Shown: positions 44,220-49,894 of the stretch, piece after piece
Layout: every line of letters starts with the position of its first letter
How positions within the stretch are numbered: the first letter of the stretch is position 1
Assembly: GCA_040401595.1 (NCBI GenBank)
Contig: JBBAOE010000023.1
Location: 1-49,894, forward strand
Source of the DNA: RFPW01 sp040401595
GTDB lineage: Bacteria; Pseudomonadota; Gammaproteobacteria; Burkholderiales; Burkholderiaceae_E
DNA length: 49,894 nucleotides
Reading direction: 5' to 3'
Position numbers and translations under genes: made by a program
The notes under the pieces: generated by a model
The model's database searches: none
Seen by the model: the letters and a program-made list of their open reading frames with translations, nothing else
What the model was told of the DNA's origin: nothing

Positions 44220-46733
44220 CTAGCCGCGCAATACCTCGATCGGCGGTGAAGCCAGCACCTTGCGCAACCCAATCCAGCCCACCACCAGTGAGCCCAGGCC
44301 GCCAGCGGCCATCGTGGCGGGAATCGTCCACCAGCGCGGCACAAACGGGAAATCAAAGACCAAATGCGCGAGTAGCCATGCCAGCAACACCGCACCCAAG
44401 GCCGCTAGCAAGCCCGCGGCCGCACCACCCAAGAGCAGCTCCACGGCCTGCGCCCGCGCGAGTTGACCTCGGGAAGCGCCGAGCGCGCGCAACACGGCGG
44501 ATTCATGCGCCCGCTCATCCTGACTGCCTGCGAGCGCCGCCGCCAGCACGACCAGACCGGCCGCCAGCGTGAATGCAAATAGAAACTCAACCGCCGCCGA
44601 GACCCGGTCCAGAATCGACTGGACTTGTCGGATCAAGTTATCGGTATCGAAGACCGTGAGGTTGGGAAAACGCCGAACCAGGCTATCGCCCAAGGTGGTT
44701 TGGACTGTCTGAGCGTTCTGAGGCGCAGGCTCGCGAAACGACGTGATCCAGCTCTGCGGCCGATCCGCCATGACGCCCGGACTGGCCATCAGGAAAAAAT
44801 TGACCCGCATCGAATCCCAGGCGAGCTTGCGCACCCCGACCAACGTCAGTTCGAGGGGTTCGCCCGCCACATCAAACTTCAGTCGGGACCCCAAGGCCAG
44901 CCCCAGCACCTTGACCAGGCCCTCTTCTGCCGTCAGCTCAGCTGCACCGGCGAGAACATCACGCCCAGCGATGATTTCGTTGTACGCGGGCGCCGAATCG
45001 GCATAGCTGATGTTCATTTCGCGATCGAGCATGCTGCGGGCCCGATCGCCAAGCGACTCGGACACGATGGGCTTTGAATCAATCGCCACCAGGCGGGCAC
45101 GCACCATGGGGAAGAGCTGGGGCGGGGCAAGTCCGGCATCCTTCATCGCGCTTTGAAGCGTATCGCGCACCGCGTCCCGCTGTTCCGGCTGAATATTGAT
45201 GAGGAACCGATTGGGCGCATCCGCTGGGCTCGCCTTGCGCCAGCTCGACAGCAGATCGTCGCGGGTCACCGTCAGCAATACCAGCGCCATGAGTGCAACC
45301 GCCAGCGCCGCGGTCTGGGCGATCGATGCGCCCCGGCGTCGGGACCACGACGCGAGCGCCACCCGCAACACCGCCCGGTCCCCGCCAGCGAGCCCGATGG
45401 CAGCACGCAGCCATCCCGAAGAGCGCACGGCCAGTGCGGCTGCCACGACGAACACCAAAGTTCCAGCCACGAATCCGCCCAAACCCAGCACGGCAAGCTT
45501 CACATCCCGCACGGCCCACACCACCAGTAACGCGAAGGTCAGGAGCGTGGCGAACCCGGCCTGCCAGGCCCCTGCGGGTGGCGCGGGCAAATCGCGGCGC
45601 AAGACCCGCAAGGGCGGCACCCCAGCCAGAGCCCGCAGCGGGACCATCGCGGCGCCCAATAACAGCACCATCCCGGCGGCGAGCGCCTGCAACGCTGGCA
45701 CCCAGGTCGGCGGCGGCAAGGACGACTTGAGCATCGGTGCCGCCAAACTGACCAGGACCGCCTGCGCGCCCCAGCCCGCCGCCACCCCCGTCAGCCCTGC
45801 ACCCAGGCCCAGGAGCGCCAGCTCGATCAGAGTGACCAGAATCAGATCGCCCTGGGTCGCCCCGAGCGCCTTCATCACTGCGATGCCATCGATATGGCGC
45901 TGCGCAAAGCGCTGAGCGCCGAGGCCGATGGCCACGGCCGATAGCAGCGCCGTCAGCAGGGCCACCAGCGCGAGAAACTGCTCCGCGCGATCCAGGGTCG
46001 TACGCAGCTCCGGCCGACCGGCCTCCAGAGACTCGATGCGCTGTCCGCGCTCGATCTTGAGGGATGATTTGAAACGCGTTACGGCCTTTGGATCGCCTGC
46101 GACCAGCAAACGCCAGGTCACACGGCTCGCGGGCTGGACCAGCCCGGTGGCGGCCAAGTCGTCGAGTCGCAACATCACGCGGGGCGAAAAATTCACGAAG
46201 CTCGCACCACGATCGGGCTCAAGCGCGATCCCGGCTTCGACGCGCAGCTTCGATTCACCGAGGGTCACGAAGTCCCCGGGCTTCAATGCCAGGGTGGCCA
46301 TCAGCGCATCGTCGAGCCAGACCGAACCCGGAGCAGGGATGGCGGTCGCAGCGACGGTCGCCCCGCTGGCGACGCTCAGCATCACCTGACCGCGTAGCGG
46401 ATACCCCTCCCCCACCGCTTTGACCGAGCTCAGACGCAGCGTCTGGCCGGCCCCCACCATGCTGGGAAACACGACTGTGCGGGTCAACTGCAGACCGGCT
46501 TCGCGCGCCTGCGCATCGAGCGCTGCAGCCGGCATCCGGTCGGAGCTCAGGACCAAATCGGCCCCCAGGATCTGGCGTGCCTCCTGGCCCAGCGCCACCC
46601 GCATCCGTTCGGAAAACAAGCCCACCGCGGCAAGCGCACCCACCGCGATGGCGATCGCCAGCGCCAACAGGGTCAGTTCACCAGCCCGCAAATCCCGGCG
46701 CAGCGAATGCCACGCGAAAAGAAGTCGATTCAA
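44220..46733 (-). CDS. FtsX-type ABC transporter permease, YbbP-like
   Basis: The 837-residue protein is a large inner-membrane permease of the FtsX/MacB family, most like YbbP. The N-terminal helix and a periplasmic MacB-like domain come first. A first FtsX domain follows (LVALLTALLSAVAIGLGAQR, then MKALGATQGDLILVTLIELA), then a central block of helices, a second periplasmic domain, and a second FtsX domain (VLRALGASRGQLARAQAVEL). In E. coli YbbP is encoded with the ATPase YbbA; no ATPase gene lies in this window. It starts 4 nt after yhhQ and ends in the aceA control region. Function is inferred from topology only. Confidence 0.88.
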   Translation of the reverse strand: MNRLLFAWHSLRRDLRAGELTLLALAIAIAVGALAAVGLFSERMRVALGQEARQILGADLVLSSDRMPAAALDAQAREAGLQLTRTVVFPSMVGAGQTLRLSSVKAVGEGYPLRGQVMLSVASGATVAATAIPAPGSVWLDDALMATLALKPGDFVTLGESKLRVEAGIALEPDRGASFVNFSPRVMLRLDDLAATGLVQPASRVTWRLLVAGDPKAVTRFKSSLKIERGQRIESLEAGRPELRTTLDRAEQFLALVALLTALLSAVAIGLGAQRFAQRHIDGIAVMKALGATQGDLILVTLIELALLGLGAGLTGVAAGWGAQAVLVSLAAPMLKSSLPPPTWVPALQALAAGMVLLLGAAMVPLRALAGVPPLRVLRRDLPAPPAGAWQAGFATLLTFALLVVWAVRDVKLAVLGLGGFVAGTLVFVVAAALAVRSSGWLRAAIGLAGGDRAVLRVALASWSRRRGASIAQTAALAVALMALVLLTVTRDDLLSSWRKASPADAPNRFLINIQPEQRDAVRDTLQSAMKDAGLAPPQLFPMVRARLVAIDSKPIVSESLGDRARSMLDREMNISYADSAPAYNEIIAGRDVLAGAAELTAEEGLVKVLGLALGSRLKFDVAGEPLELTLVGVRKLAWDSMRVNFFLMASPGVMADRPQSWITSFREPAPQNAQTVQTTLGDSLVRRFPNLTVFDTDNLIRQVQSILDRVSAAVEFLFAFTLAAGLVVLAAALAGSQDERAHESAVLRALGASRGQLARAQAVELLLGGAAAGLLAALGAVLLAWLLAHLVFDFPFVPRWWTIPATMAAGGLGSLVVGWIGLRKVLASPPIEVLRG

Positions 46734-46737
46734 ACCG

Positions 46738-47460
46738 TCAGGAATCCTTCAGCGTAAAGGGATTGAAATTGGTATCGCGATCATAATAATCTTCGCCCTC
46801 TGCCCGCTTCAGGCCATTGACAATCTTATAGGTCAGCGGCGTAAAGACGATTTCAACCGACGATTTGACAACCCATTGCGACAGCATGAGCAAGGGCAGC
46901 TTGTCATCCGGAATAATTCCCGTCCCCCAGAATGCAAGCGGATAGAACAACAAGGAGTCAACGGCTTCACCAGCGATGGTCGAGCCGATGGTCCGGACCC
47001 AGAGCTTGCGACCGTCCATCATCACCTTGAGTCGCGCGAGAACGAAGGAATTAACAAATTCCCCACAGGCATAGGCCGTCAATGAGGCGAGAACAATCCG
47101 CCAGGTGTTCCCAAATGCAACTTCATAAGCCGCCTGATTCTTCCACCAAGGCGCGGGCGGCAATGCCACGACCACCGCTGCCATGACAGCCGCAAAAATC
47201 ATCGCGGCAAAACCAGCCCAAATCACCTTACGCGCTCGGGCATACCCATACACCTCGGTGAGAATGTCACCAAAGACATAGGAGATCGGGAAAAACAAAA
47301 CCCCGGCGCCAAACGTCACCGTACCGACGATCGGTAAATCCAACTGGGCACCTTTACCCGGGCCGATCAGGTTAGAACAGATAAAGACTGTGACGAACGC
47401 CGCCATGATCAGATCGTAGTAGCGGTAATCGCGGCGGGCGGAGTGATCAATTGGCGTCAT
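46738..47460 (-). CDS. yhhQ: queuosine precursor transporter YhhQ
   Basis: YhhQ/VUT-family proteins are inner-membrane importers of queuosine precursors (preQ0/preQ1). The 240-residue protein has about six hydrophobic helices and the family signatures FICSNLIGPGK, LFFPISYVFGDILTEVYGYARAR, and TIAGEAVDSLLFYPLAFWG. GAAGGA precedes ATG 47460 by five bases. It lies directly downstream of a terminator-like hairpin and 4 nt upstream of the FtsX-type permease, so the last two are probably co-transcribed. Confidence 0.94.
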   Translation of the reverse strand: MTPIDHSARRDYRYYDLIMAAFVTVFICSNLIGPGKGAQLDLPIVGTVTFGAGVLFFPISYVFGDILTEVYGYARARKVIWAGFAAMIFAAVMAAVVVALPPAPWWKNQAAYEVAFGNTWRIVLASLTAYACGEFVNSFVLARLKVMMDGRKLWVRTIGSTIAGEAVDSLLFYPLAFWGTGIIPDDKLPLLMLSQWVVKSSVEIVFTPLTYKIVNGLKRAEGEDYYDRDTNFNPFTLKDS

Positions 47461-47476
47461 GCAGTTCCTTCAGAAA

Positions 47477-47516
47477 CAAAAAAACCCACCCACTGGAACA
47501 ACCAACGGGCGGGTTT
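47477..47516 (-). terminator. Rho-independent terminator between the H-NS-like gene and yhhQ
   Basis: On the minus strand AAACCCGCCC (47516-47507) pairs with GGGTGGGTTT (47491-47482) with one G-T wobble, and is followed by a run of T. It probably terminates the H-NS-like gene. It ends only 17 bases before the yhhQ start codon, so leader control of yhhQ is a second possibility. Confidence 0.75.
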
Positions 47517-47658
47517 CGTGTCGGTCCGTTCTTGGCCCGACAGGCTACGCTGAAAACCAACGCAACCGAAGCAGATGGCAAAGTAATGCGGCTTTAAGGC
47601 GCACCCTTGTCGTACCTGCCTGATTGCCGGTACATGACTTCAGCTGCCTTCTATGCCG

Positions 47659-47979
47659 TTATGCGCCGATCAGAAAGCGGTCGGCCGAATGGCCGGCCTT
47701 CAGGGCGTCATCGAGCCAGCGCGGCTTGCGTCCACGGCCTGACCAGGTTGAACCAGAGGCAGGGTCACGATACTTGGGTGCGGCAGTGCCACGGCCATCG
47801 CGCGCCCGGGCGGCAGCGCCGGCGCGACCATGGAAGCCCAGGTCCGAGGCACTGAGGTGGTGCTCGGCGATCAATCCCTTGATCTGGGTGATCACGGCAG
47901 CCAATTCATGCTTGCGTGCTTCTTCGGCTTGGCGCTGCAGCTCGGCGGCTTGCTGCATCAGTTCTTGATATTTACTCAT
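47659..47979 (-). CDS. H-NS-family nucleoid-associated protein
   Basis: H-NS-like proteins bind AT-rich DNA and silence genes. The 106-residue protein has an N-terminal coiled-coil dimerisation region (QAAELQRQAEEARKHEL) and the C-terminal DNA-binding signature KYRDPASGSTWSGRGRKP, with the RGRKP loop that contacts the minor groove. This compact form is typical of Burkholderiales. AGGAG lies eight bases before ATG 47979. A 481-nt divergent region separates it from the protease gene; autoregulation is common in this family but not shown here. Confidence 0.93.
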   Translation of the reverse strand: MSKYQELMQQAAELQRQAEEARKHELAAVITQIKGLIAEHHLSASDLGFHGRAGAAARARDGRGTAAPKYRDPASGSTWSGRGRKPRWLDDALKAGHSADRFLIGA

Positions 47980-48460
47980 TTTTTAATCTCCTGGCGGGTT
48001 GTTACATCGAAAATTTGAGGGCAATTACCGCCCGAATCGATAGATTACCATTAATCCCTAAAATCAAAAGCCACTTCGTCTTAAAACCACATCGCTGACG
48101 TCAGTCGCGATCCCCGAAACTGCAATTGGCATCCTATGTGCCAGTTTTCCAGTCCCGTCCGCTACGCCATTGAACGACAGCTCGTTTCATGCTGGGAGGG
48201 GATAAGCCGGTCGCGTCCGAATTAAGTCCGCCGTCTGTCAAACGACTGTGGCTGACTGTGGCTGACTGTGGCTGTTTATCGCCGGTTTAAGACGGATTTA
48301 TCGGCGGATCAAACCCCGGTTCAAACACCAAGCGGCAAATGGGCTTGAACCGAACCCATAAATGCAATCGCGGTGGATTCCAGTCAATTCCCGCACATTG
48401 GCCCCTGCCCCGGTCTCTCAGGATTTGGAAGTTCCACCCAATCCCTGAGGGAGTCCAACC
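47980..48460. promoter_or_regulatory. divergent intergenic region between the H-NS-like gene and the protease
   Basis: No gene is seen in this 481-nt stretch. The half next to the H-NS-like gene is AT-rich. It contains a 10-bp palindrome CTGACGTCAG (48095-48104), three 10-bp copies of ACTGTGGCTG (about 48243-48272), and inverted arms CGGTTCAA (48317-48324) and TTGAACCG (48345-48352). GGGAG lies seven bases before ATG 48461. Promoters for both flanking genes must be here, but no box stands out. Confidence 0.5.
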
Positions 48461-49627
48461 ATGTCGCAATCCCGTCTTCAAGCAATCCTCCCGCCCTACC
48501 TCATGCGCCAATTAGGGCTGGCGCAAGACCCCGCAATTCGCGCGGCCGCACAATCGACTCAACTCCTTGATCAACGCGTCCGCGCAAATCGATTAGCGGC
48601 AAATCGCCCCGCCCTGGGCCAACCGGTGCCAACGGATTCCGTGATCAGCCGAAAGCCGCTTCCTGCGATTCGGGTTTATGACGCCGGACATGGCCAGACG
48701 CTGCCGGGCAAGCTCGCGCGCGGCTCGCACAACGGACCGGTTGCGGACCCAGCGGTTAACGAGGCCTGGGACGGCCTGAAAGCCACACTGCAATTTCTGG
48801 AGAACGCATTCCGACGCGATGGTCTTGACGGGGACGGAACCCGACTGCGGGCGAGCGTGCATTTTGGCGAGCAATATCTGAACGCCTTCTGGGACGGCCG
48901 GCAGATGGTGTTTGGCGACGGCGATGGCGTCCTGTTTCGCGGGTTCACGGCCGCGGTGGACGTGATCGGCCACGAGCTCGGTCACGGCATCATTTCGGAT
49001 GAGGGCCAGCTGGCCTATGTCTACGAGCCCGGGGCGCTCAATGAGTCACTCGCCGACGTGTTCGGATCCATGGTCAAGCAGTTTCACCTGGGCCAAGCCG
49101 CGCATGAAGCCGACTGGCTGATTGGGGATCAGTTGCTGACCTCCAAGGTCCAAGGCAAAGGGCTGCGATCGCTGGCGGCGCCGGGGACAGCCTATGACGA
49201 CCCCGTGCTGGGGAAGGACCCACAACCGGCCCACATGCGCCATTTTGTGCGTACGCGGGAGGACAACGGCGGGGTGCATGTCAATTCCGGGATTCCTAAT
49301 CACGCCTTCTACTTGGCGAGCAATGGCATCGGCGGGCCGTCATGGGCGGGCGCTGGCCCGGTCTGGTATGACGCCCTGCGGGACCCCGCGGTGACGCCAT
49401 CGACCGATTTTTCCCAGTTTGCGCGCCTGACCGAGCTCGCCGCCGTACGACGTTATGGGCTGGAGTCGCGCGAATGGCGCGCCGTCCGAGAGGCCTGGGC
49501 GCAGGTGGGGGTTGAGGGGCGACGCAACGAGCGCCCGTTGCCTTGGCCGCTGACCGGCGAGCGCCGCGAGGAAATGCGGGAGGCAACAAGTCCCGAATCC
49601 GTTGGGCGTGAGGCTGCGTCGAACTGA
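48461..49627 (+). CDS. protealysin-like M4 zinc metalloprotease
   Basis: The 388-residue protein belongs to the thermolysin (M4) family. The zinc motif HELGH is at residues 171-175 and the third ligand Glu195 is in NESLADV; the active-site His region HVNSGIPNHAF follows near residue 275. The N-terminus ILPPYLMRQLG matches the short propeptide motif of protealysin (PPYxxxxx). No signal peptide is seen, also a protealysin trait. The C-terminal 35 residues after the catalytic domain are Arg/Glu-rich and probably a tail. Protealysins often pair with the inhibitor emfourin; none is visible in the remaining 267 nt. A good ribosome-binding site (GGGAG) precedes ATG 48461. Confidence 0.93.
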   Translation: MSQSRLQAILPPYLMRQLGLAQDPAIRAAAQSTQLLDQRVRANRLAANRPALGQPVPTDSVISRKPLPAIRVYDAGHGQTLPGKLARGSHNGPVADPAVNEAWDGLKATLQFLENAFRRDGLDGDGTRLRASVHFGEQYLNAFWDGRQMVFGDGDGVLFRGFTAAVDVIGHELGHGIISDEGQLAYVYEPGALNESLADVFGSMVKQFHLGQAAHEADWLIGDQLLTSKVQGKGLRSLAAPGTAYDDPVLGKDPQPAHMRHFVRTREDNGGVHVNSGIPNHAFYLASNGIGGPSWAGAGPVWYDALRDPAVTPSTDFSQFARLTELAAVRRYGLESREWRAVREAWAQVGVEGRRNERPLPWPLTGERREEMREATSPESVGREAASN

Positions 49628-49750
49628 GCCGAGCGGGCTCTTCGCGGACGGGTGCTGCCCAGGCAATGGGTGGTTCCCTTCCGGCGGTTCTGGACCGGCA
49701 ATCGAAAACACTATCCGATGCCCGACATCGACCTGATCGGTGAACCTGGT

Positions 49751-49815
49751 CATTGACCATGCGCATTGACCGGGCGCATTGACCGTGCGCATTGACCTCA
49801 CGCATTGCCCTTGCG
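49751..49815. repeat. 13-bp tandem repeat, five units
   Basis: Five units of CATTGACC(N)(N)(N)CG start at 49751, 49764, 49777, 49790 and 49803; the last is the most diverged. A period of 13 is not a codon multiple, consistent with non-coding DNA. No CRISPR-like spacers are present. The rest of 49628-49894 holds no gene I can support. Confidence 0.85.
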
Positions 49816-49894
49816 GTGCAGGCCGCTTGAATCACCACGCTTCGGATCACACCCGAGCGCGCCCAAGCGGCCTCACCTCAACCAACACGCAACC

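Noticed and set aside
47461..47560. preQ1 riboswitch upstream of yhhQ
   Set aside because: I see no preQ1-I or preQ1-II consensus (no small stem-loop with the A-rich tail pairing into the loop). The hairpins are better explained as terminator structures.
49751..49815. Possible CRISPR array
   Set aside because: The units are 13 bp, contiguous and without spacers, and no cas gene is present.

Overview
The window reads as chromosomal DNA of a GC-rich betaproteobacterium, most likely of the order Burkholderiales. The evidence is gene order: yicC-gmk-rpoZ-spoT-greB, pmbA/darP/mogA, scpB-rluB-rimP-nusA-infB-rbfA-truB-typA and aat-bpt-pyrD are blocks I associate with that group, and the small H-NS-like protein carries a Burkholderiales-type C-terminal DNA-binding motif. 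I cannot name the genus. The sequence is an assembly with two 100-N placeholder gaps (18102-18201 and 36014-36113), each inside a 12-bp tandem repeat within a gene.

Layout. 1-4916 (+): yicC, an elaA-like acetyltransferase, gmk, rpoZ and the bifunctional (p)ppGpp enzyme spoT. 5036-6979 (-): greB and pmbA. 7000-8361 (+): darP and mogA. 8364-10589 (-): relA, a second long RSH protein with a degenerate hydrolase domain. 10645-23428 (-): a tightly packed, atypical Tad/Flp (type IVb) pilus locus of 13 genes, most joined by ATGA start/stop overlaps. 23631-24854 (+): an aminotransferase of the YbdL type. 24912-26504 (-): malate synthase aceB. 26579-38916 (-): typA, truB, rbfA, infB, nusA, rimP, rluB and scpB, a translation and ribosome-maturation block. 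39066-39142 (-): an initiator tRNA. 39304-42567 (+): a NUDIX hydrolase, aat, bpt and pyrD. 42630-43940 (-): isocitrate lyase aceA. 44220-47979 (-): an FtsX-type permease, yhhQ and an H-NS-like protein. 48461-49627 (+): a protealysin-like M4 metalloprotease, followed by a 13-bp tandem repeat near the window edge.

Functional themes. Stringent response is represented by a SpoT with an RFKD motif and a RelA with an EFDD motif, with rpoZ beside spoT. The glyoxylate shunt is represented by aceA and aceB at separate sites. The two leucyl/phenylalanyl transferases of the N-degron pathway are coupled. The Tad locus encodes the pilin, a CpaB-like protein, the secretin, an ATPase with an N-terminal FHA domain, two inner-membrane platform proteins, a TPR protein, several TadE/TadG-like proteins and two poorly understood members (a 319-residue exported protein and a 54-residue prepilin-like peptide). 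No prepilin peptidase and no separate TadZ/CpaE is in the window.

The most unusual feature is a recurring 12-bp (four-codon) tandem repeat pattern in at least seven genes. At both assembly gaps the repeat phase and the reading frame independently demand the same gap length modulo 3, so the interrupted genes are probably intact.
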